A stretch of DNA of 64,000 bases from positions 13,330,001 through 13,394,000 of the forward strand of contig OZ231128.1 of NCBI GenBank assembly GCA_965153355.1. The letters run 5' to 3'. This DNA comes from Flaccisagitta enflata (lineage: Eukaryota; Chaetognatha; Sagittoidea; Aphragmophora). The translations under genes were made by a program, and so were the position numbers. Below the pieces are notes generated by a model. The model did not search any database. It had not been told where the DNA came from and worked only from the letters and a program-made list of their open reading frames with translations. Below, piece by piece: positions 20,832 to 31,566 of this stretch; the stretch's first letter is position 1, and every line of letters begins with the position of its first letter.

Positions 20832-23142
20832 CTAATAGGCTGTTACGGTTCCGACCTTGAACTAAAACCTTGTTGCCCTTCACGATCATCCAGTCTACCA
20901 CAAACTTATTGAAAGTTTTAAGAAGCATTGGCCAGAAAAAGGCTGATGACCAGTGTGGCACCACCAGGGCACCCCGAGCTTGGCAAGAGAACAGATGATT
21001 TAAAACTCGACCTACTAAGGCAACTGGAGGAACCAGCAAGCAACATTCATTTCTCCAATTGAAAGCAAAGGCATCAACTCCAGTGGATCCTGGCGTTGCA
21101 AACATCGAGTAGAATTTATCCACCTTCTTATTGTAATAATTTGCAAAACAGTCCACCGTAAAAGGACCCCATCTTGAATTCAGCAGCGCAAAAAAGGAGC
21201 TTGACAGACCCCAATCATCTGTGTCAAGTTGTTCTGGGACTCTAGAGAGGTGGTCAGCATCTTTGTTCTCCTCTCTTGGGATCCACTGAGTCTTTAACAC
21301 AATCGCCTTTTCCTTGCAAACATCATGAATTGCCAAGGCTAATAAATGACAATCCATCTTCATGCTACCATTCTCAATGATAGAGACTGCCGAGAGATTG
21401 TCCACCCAGAAATTCACCACCTTACCTCGCAACTCGTTACCCGAAGCTGCGAGAGAGAAATGGATATTCTCCAACTCTCTCCATGTCGATGACTTTTGAC
21501 GCTCTTCCAGTGAAAAAAGCCGCGCAGCTCTCCAGTCCGAGTTGACAATAAAACCCCCGCAACCAGAGGCCGAAGCATCTCCTTTCATCAAAACTGCCAC
21601 CGGTGGATCCTCTCTTTTGCAGGAACGGCTATTCAACTTGTCTGCATTTTCTCTCCAAAACAGCAATTCTTTCAAAATCATGGGAGTCATTATGACAATG
21701 TCGTCAAAAGACGCTGCAGCAGCGATCGTCATTTGAGAAAACTTGGTCCGTAATTTAGTTATGCTTCCCATTACTGGACCTAACGAAATCACCTGACCGA
21801 CAAAACTTGACAGACTTCTTATGGAAAAAGAATGTGCCTCTAGCAGCTGAGAAATACCACCTTTCAACTTGGTCAGGCGCCTTTCTGTAATTTGTAAGGT
21901 CAGACTTTCAGCGTCCCACACCATACCCAGCCATTCCATCACTCTGCTCGGCTTCCAGCAACTTTTCTTTATTGACCAGATCACTCCGCTTTTAACCAGA
22001 TCGGATCTAACATGTCTGCTGAACTCACACGCCTTGTCAAAGTCCGTGTTGAAGATCCAACCGTCATCCAGGTACAGACAAGCCGGCATGCAATGCGATC
22101 TCCAATGATTAACAAGCACGCGAAAGATTTTCGTGAAAAGCCATGGCATATCAGCAAGACCAAGCAAACCGACTACAAATTGGCAATAGGTTAGTTTTCC
22201 ATCGAGCATGAGTTTGAAACCTAGATAGGTTTTAAAATCATTATGAAGCTTGACGTGATGGTAGCCGTCTTTAAAATCAAAGACGAACAACCATCCCTTT
22301 TCTTTGAAAAAGTTCAGCGCCACTTTGTAGTCGTCAAGCTTGAATTTTGGGGCAATGACATACTCATTCAAAATACCACAATCAAGAACCAGCCTATTTT
22401 TCTTCGGTTGAATAACCACATGGAGAGGTAAGACACAATATGGCTTTTCCTCGACAATTTCGACCTTCCCTAATTTAATCAGATTTTTTACTTCTTTTAC
22501 TCCCCACTCATGATGTTTGTAAAATGAGCCATTGTTCTTGCGTTCCAGAGGTGGAACTGGCGCATTAAATTTTGAAAAATGGCCATGTCTTAGAACGTTC
22601 ATAATGAATGGAGGGGCTCCTATAGATTCAAAAAATTTGACTGACTCTGGTCTACTAAGACGACCCGCTACATTGCACTCCTCCACTTTGTCAAGCGTTT
22701 CATTACTTAACACTTCACACTTATTACCGACCTGAAATACATCAGAAAACTTTGATTTTATATCATGTGCGACCGCTTTTCTCTTCTCCTCTGAAACGTC
22801 TCCTTCTATCTCACACTTACTAATTTTGCCGATTGTTGTCGACCCCACCATATTGCGGGACTGCCGGGGCGACTGCTCCCCCATGATTGTTGTATTGGGC
22901 TCGACGCGGCTGTTGCTGGCCACGGAGATGACGCATTGGGCATCCGGGGTCGTTTGCGAAGTGAGATTGTGACCCGCAACCGTAACAACTGCCCCTTTTT
23001 GCGGAATACCCTTGCCCGCTGTCAAGATTAGAAGGAAATTTAATGAAACACCTGGGTGGGTTGGGTGGGCTACGAAGACAATGTAAGTGAAGATTTCGCT
23101 GGTTTGTTTTGAAACTACGATGATTCGAATTTCTTGCCTCAT
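20761..23142 (-). CDS. reverse transcriptase-RNase H polyprotein of the Ngaro-like element
   Basis: Open for 793 codons from an ATG at 23142; the true start may be later. RT motifs: LVLDCGILNEY (~251), VFDFKDGYHHVKL (~287), QFVVGLLGLADMPWLFTK (~321) and the catalytic YLDD (357-360). The RNase H domain has GDAS (~521), RELE (~555), WVDN (~580) and DADHLSR (~628). The C-terminal region WGPFTVDCFA...VVPHWSSAFFWP (~657-738) is a conserved tail of DIRS-order polymerases. There is no protease, integrase or methyltransferase signature. It makes cDNA from the element RNA in the host cell. Confidence 0.92.
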   Translation of the reverse strand: MRQEIRIIVVSKQTSEIFTYIVFVAHPTHPGVSLNFLLILTAGKGIPQKGAVVTVAGHNLTSQTTPDAQCVISVASNSRVEPNTTIMGEQSPRQSRNMVGSTTIGKISKCEIEGDVSEEKRKAVAHDIKSKFSDVFQVGNKCEVLSNETLDKVEECNVAGRLSRPESVKFFESIGAPPFIMNVLRHGHFSKFNAPVPPLERKNNGSFYKHHEWGVKEVKNLIKLGKVEIVEEKPYCVLPLHVVIQPKKNRLVLDCGILNEYVIAPKFKLDDYKVALNFFKEKGWLFVFDFKDGYHHVKLHNDFKTYLGFKLMLDGKLTYCQFVVGLLGLADMPWLFTKIFRVLVNHWRSHCMPACLYLDDGWIFNTDFDKACEFSRHVRSDLVKSGVIWSIKKSCWKPSRVMEWLGMVWDAESLTLQITERRLTKLKGGISQLLEAHSFSIRSLSSFVGQVISLGPVMGSITKLRTKFSQMTIAAAASFDDIVIMTPMILKELLFWRENADKLNSRSCKREDPPVAVLMKGDASASGCGGFIVNSDWRAARLFSLEERQKSSTWRELENIHFSLAASGNELRGKVVNFWVDNLSAVSIIENGSMKMDCHLLALAIHDVCKEKAIVLKTQWIPREENKDADHLSRVPEQLDTDDWGLSSSFFALLNSRWGPFTVDCFANYYNKKVDKFYSMFATPGSTGVDAFAFNWRNECCLLVPPVALVGRVLNHLFSCQARGALVVPHWSSAFFWPMLLKTFNKFVVDWMIVKGNKVLVQGRNRNSLLGAGHFSSNVLAILIDCSPSSSGV
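23069..23087. repeat. split direct repeat B1 (internal)
   Basis: GCTACGAAGACAATGTAAG, identical to the right-terminal B2 at 24348-24366. It lies 76 bp from A2 and within the 5' part of the RT frame. Confidence 0.8.
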
Positions 23143-23163
23143 CTCTATCTCAGTAAAACTTCC

Positions 23164-23250
23164 ATATTACTTACGTAATACTACAGTTTCACAACGATAG
23201 AGATAAAACAAGAAATTCTCATCAAACCACAGGATGTATTGTCATGTAGC
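23164..23250. repeat. split direct repeat A2 (internal)
   Basis: 87-bp internal copy of the A repeat, offset exactly 4,100 bp from A1. It lies between the gag-like and RT frames. Confidence 0.9.
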
Positions 23251-23303
23251 CTAAGTAACCACAAAAAAAAGAGAACGGGAGGAAAATGTCATAACTGACG
23301 CAC

Positions 23304-24233
23304 TTAACCCCATACTGACCGAAATGAACGATAACCCCTGCGCTGCTCTCCTCGTCCTCTGGAAGACTGGTAGGATCGGCGAGAAGACTCCGCTGACTTC
23401 TTGCTCTCCAATTTGGATGCAGCAGCCTTCCAAACTCGGTCCAGTCTCGCCGCGTTGCCGTCTTCTTTTTGAGCCATTCGCTCAAAGATGGTTGCCGCGC
23501 CCCAGCCGCCTGGTAGTTTGTCGGCTCTTTCGATTGTTTCCATACGAAGATCCGTCACCTTGTCGAGTCGATCCAGGGCTAAGAGCGCCGCCGAAGAATC
23601 TCCTGCCTTGATTTTGCGTCTAGCTTCTTCCGAATTCGCCTTGATTTTGGCAAACGCCACAAACTGCGCCTTCGCCCCATCGGTGCTCAGCGCCGCTCCC
23701 TTTGCCATGAGTGCGGTAGCTCTTTGTTCACGCTTCAAGCGATCCAACTCCTCTTTGTGTGAAGAACCGCCGGGTACTACCGATGCAAAGAGAGACCCGA
23801 GTTCCCCCTTGAGATTTTCCGTCACGCGCTTTGCGAGCCTAATTTCTTTCGCCAATTCGTTGTCTTCCTCGAAAGACACTCTCCTTTCCAACGGAGATCG
23901 ACTCCTCAGCCGGGGCTCCATGGACCGCCGCCCAATCGCCCCAGTGGCATTCATGTCATCGTCGCCTTCCGCGTTGTGTCGGACTGTATTCTTTTTCCCT
24001 TTACCCAAGGCCAATGGATCTTTTCCTTTCCTCGAACCGTCAGACGTCCCGATGTAAGCGTCGCCGTCTTCCACGTTCAAGCCGCCGTCGTCTTCCCTGC
24101 TCGAATCGAGAAGCGACTCTCCACTACGGTCTCGTTGCCGTGCGGCCTCAGATGACCAAGACAGATCTGACTCGTCGTAGCCTTCCTCTTTGTAGTAGTC
24201 GTAGTCGGGGTCGAAATCTTCGTGATCGCTCAT
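23304..24233 (-). CDS. gag-like protein of the Ngaro-like element (309 aa)
   Basis: I chose the ATG at 24233 (MSDHEDFDPDYDYYKEEGYD) because upstream codons encode a hydrophobic stretch overlapping the element end. The N-terminus is very acidic. The middle has charged helical segments (ELAKEIRLAKRVTENL, KEELDRLKREQR). The C-terminus is Arg/Ser-rich (SSRRSYQSSRGRGEQRRGYR), suited to RNA binding. No zinc knuckle is visible. Position as the first frame of the element supports a structural, RNA-packaging role. No sequence family is recognised beyond that. Confidence 0.75.
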   Translation of the reverse strand: MSDHEDFDPDYDYYKEEGYDESDLSWSSEAARQRDRSGESLLDSSREDDGGLNVEDGDAYIGTSDGSRKGKDPLALGKGKKNTVRHNAEGDDDMNATGAIGRRSMEPRLRSRSPLERRVSFEEDNELAKEIRLAKRVTENLKGELGSLFASVVPGGSSHKEELDRLKREQRATALMAKGAALSTDGAKAQFVAFAKIKANSEEARRKIKAGDSSAALLALDRLDKVTDLRMETIERADKLPGGWGAATIFERMAQKEDGNAARLDRVWKAAASKLESKKSAESSRRSYQSSRGRGEQRRGYRSFRSVWG

Positions 24234-24347
24234 CGCGAAAACCGTTGAAAAGAAACGGAACACGAAAGAGGAGAAATAAATTTGAAATAAAATTTGCCCG
24301 ACTAAAAATGTAACTTGCAGAAAAATTAGGGAAAGCGACTTAACTCC

Positions 24348-24366
24348 GCTACGAAGACAATGTAAG
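24348..24366. repeat. split direct repeat B2 (right terminus)
   Basis: Copy of B1. It is immediately followed by the right copy of the 70-bp target duplication. Confidence 0.8.
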
Positions 24367-24436
24367 ATATTGACTTTGAGGCTCAGGAAATACATAACTG
24401 ATTTTCTTTCTCAGTGGTATAATATACCACTATTAT
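24367..24436. repeat. 70-bp direct duplication, right copy
   Basis: Matches 18996-19065 and leads back into the interrupted 162-bp satellite unit (TACCTAGGAGG onward). Confidence 0.85.
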
Positions 24437-24534
24437 ATACCTAGGAGGTAAATAGGGTACATACCCAATGTATGAATTCACCAAGCCAGTGTTGACAAAA
24501 ATCTGGCCAAAATGACCTTATGTGGCTAGCTTTT

Positions 24535-25130
24535 GAGAAATTTTTGTCCTTCGATCATTAGTAACATTTCTTCAGTTTTTTGGGCAGCAGCCTGGAAGGG
24601 GACGAAATCCTGTAGAATATGGGCACTTTTGTTTGTTCCTTTATTTGACCATTCGTTAGTTTGTTTGCCCCCCCCCCCCCCATCAAGCCTCTCAGGTCTG
24701 AAATCTGCCCCCTTAGGCGTAAAGTCTGCCCACTCAAGCCTCAATTTTGCCCTTTCAGACCCTAAATCTGGCCTCTTAGGCCTCAAATCAGCACTCTCAG
24801 GCCTCAAATCAGCTTCCAGGCCTTAAATCACCCCTCTCAGTCTGGCCTTTTGGGCTTCAAACTAAAACAAGCCCACTCAGGGCTGATTTCAGTCCTCTCA
24901 GGCTTAGAATTAGTCCAATCAGCTTTCTCAGGCCTTGAATCAGTCCATAGGGAGCCCTCAGGCCACCATAGAATAAACAGACAAATGGATGAATGGACAA
25001 AAATCCTCCTGTGGTCTACAGACCTTTGTCCCCTTCCAGGCCACTGCCCTGCTATCTCTCACTCCAATTTTCAATCATGCAATGCAAGACAACGGTATCA
25101 CTGACCATATATTTGTTTTTCATTGTGGTC
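24535..25130. repeat. loop with CAGGCCTCAAATC minisatellite (HINE core type)
   Basis: Bounded by GGGCAGCAGCCTGGAAGGGGACG at the left and CCCCTTCCAGGCCACTGCCCTGC at the right, with many CTCAGGCCT-CAAATC words between. This is the same core found in long HINE-A elements. A run of twelve or more C lies near 24669. It sits at the centre of the inverted structure. Confidence 0.7.
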
Positions 25131-25132
25131 AT

Positions 25133-25882
25133 TTCTAAAGGTTGCATTCATCTATACAGTAACGCAGTTGTGACTTCAGTGGAAGAGAGCTCCGCAATAT
25201 GATTCCAAAGCCTCAAATTTGGTGCCTGTGCTTAAATGACCTGGGAACTGGCTATGTAAGGTCATTTTGGCCACATTTATGACAGGTAACACTGGTAATG
25301 TATCTATACAGTCAGTAAGCAACCTACAGTTACAACTTTTGCAGAAGAGAGCTCAGTAACATATTTCTTAAGCCTCAAATTTGGTATCTGTCCTCAAATA
25401 TCCTGAAAACTGGCCAGATTAGGTCATTTTGGACATATTTTGGGCAGGTGAGGCTTATAATATATATATACAACAGCTTAGTACTCTGCAGTTATGATTT
25501 TGGCAGAGGAGAGCTGGGCTACATGTTCCTAGAGCCTCAAATTTGATACCTGTGCTTAAATGACCTGGAAACTGGCCATATTAGGTCATTTTGGCCACAT
25601 TTTTGACAGGCGAGGCTGGTAATGTATCTATACAGTAGGTATACACCCTGCAGTTACTACTTTTGCAGAAAAGAGCTTGGTGATATGTTTCCAAAGCCTT
25701 AAATTCTGTACCTATGCTTAAATGACCTGGAAAATGACCAAATTAGGTCATTGTGGCCACATTTCCAAGTAGAACATTTCGTTCATTGTATGGATATGTT
25801 GAGGAGGGTCTATGGAACACTTCTGTATGGGTCTCTTTGCTGTGGCATTTTTTCCGAGTTACTAGAGTTAGGCCATGCAGTG
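25133..25882. repeat. right arm of inverted satellite structure
   Basis: Reverse-complement units (AGGTCATTTTGGCCACAT) of the 162-bp repeat, ending GTTACTAGAGTTAGGCCATGCAGTG. This mirrors the left arm starting at 18209. No clear target duplication is seen outside the arms. Confidence 0.8.
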
Positions 25883-26630
25883 ACCATCTTGGCCATAGAT
25901 ATAAGAACAGTAAGTGTATAAGTTGAATTATTGACTAGAAGTGAGCAGCAAACTTATCAGACTGCATCTAATATTTAGTATGACTATTTTAGGCATCCAC
26001 CACCACCTGCATTCACTTTGGCATTGACTCGAAGAGACACTGGAGGTACTCTGGAGTGATGTTGTTTCAAACCATTTACGCGATTCATTTCAGCCTTGTT
26101 TTGCATATTGTTTTCCCCAGTTTCTGCAGGTTTTTTGTTTGAATTTTTGAGTTCTCAAGTGGATTGAGATCCAAATTGTTGTGGACTATCCCTAGACGAG
26201 CTTAACTTGTCGATCTTACTGTATATTTAGCGAAATGTGCAAGTGCACCATTCTCCATAAACTAAGAAAGATTTGCCCAACCACTCTTGCAAAAAGCAAA
26301 TGTTTTATTCTTTGGCTCTCATTTCTAAACGAAGAAGATACAGGAACCAGCTTGGTCTCATTTGATAGATTGTCGAAGATGCAAATTTTGAAAAAAAAAT
26401 CATCTCCCTGCGACTAAAATTAAGCGTGTTATGACACTTTAAAGCTGTTCTCATATTTATGACCAAGGTGGAAGATCAAAAGCTTTGAGAGTCTGAGGAT
26501 ACCAACTGTTTTCTTTATGCGACCTCGCATCTCTATAAGAAGTTACGTTTGTCTGTTGGTTGGTTGGTTGGTCAGTTGGTCGGCCACCCAAATGTTCAAA
26601 TCAAAAAATCCGAGGTTCTTTCATCCAAAT
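25883..26630. other. mostly unassigned, possible decayed Tc1-like fragment
   Basis: Around 25975-26230, the words CACTGGAGGTACTCTGGAGTGATGTTG and AGTGGATTGAGATCC resemble decayed Tc1-type transposase DNA, but no frame or TIR survives. A short GGTTGGTTGGTCAGTTGGTC block lies at 26560. Confidence 0.3.
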
Positions 26631-26858
26631 AAGTGATGCGGGTCACAATATTGTTGCAGACAGATGAACAAGGGCGTACAACCCCCATCCACACCCTCAC
26701 CCACCCCGAACAAACTCACAAACATTGACAATCACAACGACAGCATCAAAAATTGCACTTTTGCACTAATCAAATCAATCACCATGGATGGACCAATGGA
26801 CCGACGGATGGACAGACAGACAAAGCCTCTTATAGAGTTGCGTGTTCGCAACTAAAAA
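26631..26858 (+). mobile_element. HINE-B, complete copy
   Basis: Head AAGTGATGCGGGTCACAATATTG, then GACCGACGGATGGACAGAC and tail CTTATAGAGTTGCGTG plus TTCGCAACTAAAAA. Confidence 0.9.
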
Positions 26859-26879
26859 CAGCAACAATATACTAATTCT

Positions 26880-27217
26880 GTCATTAAATCTATCATTCAT
26901 TCATTTGTTCATTCAGTTAATCTTTCAATCATTCATTTGATCAGTGATTCTTTCGTTCATTCATTCATGCATTCATTCATTCATTCATTCATTCATTCAT
27001 TCATTCCTTCATGCATTCATTCATTCATTCATTCATTCATTCCTTCATTATTTCAGAGATTGATTCATTCTTTCATTCATTTATTCATTGATTCATTTCA
27101 TTCATTATTCATTTATTTAATCATTCATTCATTCATCATTCATTCATTCATTCATTCATTCATACATTCATTCATTCATTCATTCATTCATTCATTCATT
27201 CATTCATTCCTTCATAA
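26880..27217. repeat. (TTCA)n tract
   Basis: About 335 bp of imperfect TTCA tetramers. His-Ser-Phe-Ile frames through it are artefacts. Confidence 0.95.
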
Positions 27218-27269
27218 ACAACATTGATTTATGAAATACATTTGTCTATAGAGAACGCATTATTTGCCT

Positions 27270-27540
27270 ACTTGGCCTTGTTTTTTATAACTTGACACTG
27301 CTCGTAGCTATAAGCTATAAAATGTGCATAGTTTCAAGTTGAGCTGAGACTCTCGCCCAAAGGGCTTGTTTCTAGTGATGACAATAAACGCAATTGTTCC
27401 CATTGAATGCGGTTACATTCATAAGTTTCAACCGTCCCCTAAGGGAGCGAGCATTGAGAGCTGGCCCGAGCGTGAAACCGGAAGTCCGTTCCGGTCGCTC
27501 CAAAACGATTATGGGCTGCTTGGCCGTGACGGTAACGGTA
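27270..27540. repeat. dispersed repeat H fragment
   Basis: GTTTCTAGTGATGACAATAAACGC, TTGTTCCCATTGAATGCGGTTA and neighbouring words recur around 37590-37650. Origin unknown. Confidence 0.5.
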
Positions 27541-27729
27541 TTGAGAAGAAGAAGAAGGAAGAAGAAGAAGAAAAAGAAAAAGAAGAAAAAAAGGAAAAAT
27601 AGAAAAAAAAAAAAAAGGATGAAAAGAAAAAAAGAAGAAAAGAAAAAAAAGGAAAAAGGAATAAAAAATGAAGAAAAAAATAAATAAAATAAGAAATAAA
27701 AGAAAGAAAAGAGGGAAAATAAGTAGAAT

Positions 27730-27821
<92 letters not shown>
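27541..27821. repeat. (GAA)n/A-rich tract followed by (CT)n
   Basis: 27541-27728 is purine-only (GAAGAAGAA, AAAAAGG). 27732-27821 is about 45 CT dinucleotides. Confidence 0.95.
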
Positions 27822-27823
<2 letters not shown>

Positions 27824-27961
27824 CCTGCTTATATCTCCTTGTCTGTCTGTCCATCAGTCTGACAAGTGATATGTCTTCCTTAAAAATGTCAGGTTGTCTA
27901 GCGTATTTTTGAAGTTCTAACAACAGATGAGTAAATACAGATACTAATGATAATTGAGGAC

Positions 27962-27970
27962 CCGTCCCAT
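27962..27970. repeat. 9-bp target duplication of palindrome, left
   Basis: CCGTCCCAT, identical to 32896-32904 immediately outside the other end of the palindrome. Confidence 0.8.
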
Positions 27971-28498
27971 TGGCGTGTTCAAGAATTGCATAAAATTGAT
28001 TGAACATGCTCTGCAGATGTTTTGGCACGGGTTACCATATGTATAACAAGGTGAAACCCTCGTGTGGTATTTTTGAGCCACCCCCGGACTGCCCGTCGCA
28101 CTGAAAGATGGCCACCAAAGGCCAAAAAAGGCCAAAATTGATTTCCCACCCCCCACTTTAGAAAAATGCAAAAGCAGTTGAATTTTTATTATCAAGCATG
28201 GTTTTTGGGCTCGTTGGACACAAAAAACATAAAGGTAGGTAGTCAGGTGGGTAGTTGGGTGGGGTTACCCATGGGGTGGGGGTAAGGTGGCCAAATTAGC
28301 CAAAAATCACCCCCTGATGGAGGTGGTTGTAAAAAATGACGAAAATCAAAATTGTTGATTTTTTTGGCAAAAATACATCCCATTTAGTGGGATTCTGCAA
28401 AAAAATTGGTATTATTTGGGTTTTTGGACCAAAAACGGCCTAAATGAAGTTTTAGGGGTTGTTGTAATTTTTGCTGGCTGCATACCTTACCTTTGTTT

Positions 28499-29240
28499 GC
28501 TTATAGTTTCTAAGCGCTTTAATTGCCAAAAATCTTGTTGGTCTCATCTGAAAGACCTTTTGAAAAGCTTTCAGAAGCTCATGAATTTTAATTGATTTAA
28601 TTCAGAAATGGCGGTACAGTGATCTCCCAAAGTAAAGTAAAAAATCATACTTTGGCATCATTTGACCCCTTAACTTTGTTGGCTTATAACTTTTTATCGG
28701 TAAAAGCTAGTAAAACGCAATTGGTCTCATCTGAAAGATCTTTTAAAAATCTTTCAGAAGCTTATGAATTTAAATTGATTTGATTCAGAGATGGCGGTAC
28801 AGTGATCTCCCAAAGTACAGTAAAAAATCATACTTTGGCATCATTTGACCCATCAACTTTGTTGGCTTATAACTTTTTATCGGTAAAAGCTAGTAAAACG
28901 CGGTTGATCCCATCTGAAAGATCTTTTGAAAATCTTTCAGAAGCTCATGAATTTTAATTGATTTGGATCAAGAACGGCTGTACAGTGATCTCCCAAAGTA
29001 CAGAACAAAATCAAACTTTTTCATCATTTAAACTAAACTTTGTTGGCCTATAACTCTTTTTGGTTTAAAGCTACTATAATGCGGTTGGTCTCATTTGAGA
29101 GATCTTTCAAAAAACTAACAAAAGCTCATGAATTTCCATCAATTTGATCCAAAAATGGCGATGCAGTAAACATCAAAGATACAGTAGAAGTCAACTTCGC
29201 TTCTAGCTTTTTATCCTCAAAAGCTAACAAAACATGAAAT
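28499..29240. repeat. four ~181-bp tandem units in left palindrome arm
   Basis: Units share GGTCTCATCTGAAAGA, TTTCAGAAGCTCATGAATTT and ACAGTGATCTCCCAAAGTA. The same units, inverted, fill 31720-32390. Confidence 0.85.
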
Positions 29241-29292
29241 ATCTTAACTAGTTGGCCTGGACTCAATTTGCGAGTTGTGAAAACCAGCAAAA

Positions 29293-30084
29293 ACAAGGCC
29301 GGATACATGGCTACCCCAGTCGTGTGGGGGGTGGGCAGGAGCAGTGCTGGAGAAGGTCACTAACGCATTTGGGCAGAAGCAGTAGGCTGAAATAGCACAA
29401 AAAAACCAAAAAAGTAATAGTCGCAAAAGCGTTAATGGTCAGCGGTACCCCTGCCCTGCCTAAGTTGATTGTTGCTGAAGTTGAGGGGGAGCAGGGCAGC
29501 GGCCTCCTCCTCCTCCTCCTCCGTCCCTCCCCCTCAAATCCCAGTCTTAAGGCCCGAATTCCAGTCTCAAGGCCCAAATCCCAGTCTTGAGGCCCAAATC
29601 CCAGCCTCGAGGCCCAAATCCTAGCCTCAAGGCCTAAATCCTAGCCTGGAGGCTGAGATTTGGGCCTCAAGGCCGGGATCTGGGCCTCTTGGCTGAGATT
29701 TTGACCTTGAGGCTGAGATTTGGGCTTCACAGCTGAAATCTGGGCCTCCAGGCTAGGATTTAGGCCTTGAGGCTAGGATTTGGGCCTTGAGGCTAGGATT
29801 TGGGCCTTGAGGCTGAGATTTGGGCCTCAAGACTGGAATTTGGGCCTCGAGACTGGAATTTGGGCCTTGAGGCTGGGATTTGAGGGGGGGTACGAAGGAG
29901 GAGGAGGAGGAGAAGGAGGAGAAAATCCCCAAATGTGTGAAAGCATAGGTCATCGACCCCTTTGGGGCCACTGCCCAAAAAGGAGACCAACCATCTGACC
30001 AACCAACTGACCAACCGATCAACCAACCAACGGACCAAAGGACAGACATAGCGGGGTGTTGAGTTGTGTAGCACGCGACAAAAA

Positions 30085-30088
<4 letters not shown>
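29293..30088 (+). mobile_element. long HINE-A with minisatellite core, left palindrome arm
   Basis: Head AACAAGGCCGGATACATGG, core from GGGCAGCGGCC through a ~20-bp GGCCCAAATCCCAGTCTTGA-type minisatellite (29530-29880), CATCGACCCCTTTGGGGCC, (ACCAACTG)n microsatellite and tail GTTGTGTAGCACGCGAC. This shows the short and long copies are one family with a variable core. Confidence 0.85.

Positions 30089-30159
<71 letters not shown>
30086..30159. repeat. (CA)n microsatellite
   Basis: About 36 CA units directly after the HINE tail, mirrored by (GT)n at 30573-30612. Confidence 0.95.
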
Positions 30160-30368
30160 ATGCACATGCAAACGCACGCATATGCACACGCAAACAGACG
30201 CAATTGCAAAGTTAAAATTTCAAATGTCTCATGTTTGTATTATTTGAATTCTTTCTACATGACAAACAGTAAAAAAGCAAAAGGCGCTAAAAAGAAAATC
30301 TAGTGACATTCATTATTCTCTTTCCCTCTCTCTCACCGTCTGTTTCTCACCGTCTGCCTGTCTGTCTG

Positions 30369-30479
<111 letters not shown>

Positions 30480-30614
30480 GGTGTGGGACCCCATCTTGTA
30501 TTTGTGCCTACATGCGTGCAACTTTGCAATTGCGCCTGTTAGCGTGTGTATATGCGTGTGTTTGCATGTGCATGCATGTGTGTGTGTGTGTGTGTTTGTG
30601 TGTGTGTGTGCTTT

Positions 30615-31566
30615 TTAGTCGCATGCTACGCAACTCTACACCCCGCTATGTCTGTCCTTTTATCGTCGGTTGGTCAATCCGTTGGTCAGTTGGTTGGTCG
30701 GTCTCCTTTTTGGGCAGCGGCCCCGGAGGGGTCGATGACCTATGGTTCCACACATGGAAATTTTTCCGGTCTGATGTTTATGTCCACCCCCCCCTCAAAG
30801 CCTCAAAGCAGGCCACTTAGACCTCAAAGCTGGCCTCTCAGACCTCAGATCAGGTCTCTCAGACCCTGAATCTAGCGTCTCAGACCTCCTATCAGGCCTC
30901 TCAGACCCAAATCAGGCTTCTCAGACTACAAATCAGGCCTCCCAGACCCCAAATCAGGCCTCTCAGACCACTTATCAGGCCTCTCAGACCCCAAATCAGG
31001 CCTCTCAGACCTCAAATCAGGCCTCTCAGACCACTTATCAGGCCTCTCAGACCTCAAATCAGGCCTCTCAGACCACTTATCAGGCCTCTCAGACCCCAAA
31101 TCAGGCTTCTCAGACCCCAAATCAGGCCTCTCACATCCCAAATCAGACCTTGAGGACCTCAGACCAGACCTCTCAAACCCCAGATCATGCCTCTCAGACC
31201 CAAGATCAAGCCTCTAGGACTCCAAATCAGGCCTCTAAGAACCCTTATCAGGCTTCTCAGATCCCAAATCAGGCTACTCATGAGCTCCAAATACACATTC
31301 AAAACCCAAAACGAAATTGCCCTGGGTGGAATCACAGGTTATCGACCCCTCTGGGGCCGCTGCCCCATTACCTCAACACCACAATACTAGATAATATCAA
31401 TGGGGCAACAGGAACAGCTGACCATAATGGCGCTTGAGCGACCTGTTACTTTTTTGGCCTTTTTGTGCTATTTCAGCCAACTGCTCCTGCCCAAATGCGT
31501 TAGTGACCTTCTCCAGCACTGCTCCTGCCCACCCCCCACACGACTGGGGTAGCCATGTATCCGGCC
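30615..31566 (-). mobile_element. long HINE-A, right palindrome arm
   Basis: Tail complement TTTTTAGTCGCATGC, microsatellite GGTTGGTCAATCCGTTGG, TTTTGGGCAGCGGCCCCGG, 21-bp minisatellite core, CGACCCCTCTGGGGCCGCTGCCC and head complement GGTAGCCATGTATCCGGCCTT. It is inserted at the mirror position of the left-arm copy. Confidence 0.85.
30800..31290. repeat. 21-bp minisatellite
   Basis: About 23 copies of a unit like CAGGCCTCTCAGACCCCAAAT. Because 21 is a multiple of three, both strands show open frames with a seven-residue period (ERPDLGS). Nothing supports expression. Confidence 0.9.

Larger units (their letters stand above)
19064..24366 (-). mobile_element. Ngaro/PAT-like tyrosine-recombinase retrotransposon (~5.3 kb)
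   Basis: Order on the minus strand: gag-like frame, RT-RNase H frame, tyrosine-recombinase frame. It carries split direct repeats: an 87-bp A repeat at 19064-19150 and 23164-23250 (identical), and a 19-bp B repeat GCTACGAAGACAATGTAAG at 23069-23087 and 24348-24366. The outer A and B copies mark the two ends exactly. This layout, with no integrase, protease or methyltransferase, is characteristic of Ngaro/PAT-type DIRS-order elements, which replicate through a circular DNA. Near-intact frames and identical repeats suggest a young insertion. Confidence 0.88.

Noticed and set aside
19064-24366. LTR retrotransposon or DIRS1-type element
   Set aside because: No LTRs, protease or integrase; split direct rather than inverted terminal repeats, and no methyltransferase, favour Ngaro/PAT type.
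30926-31141. Seven-residue repeat protein (ERPDLGS)
   Set aside because: 21-bp minisatellite keeps frame on both strands; it lies in a transposable element core.
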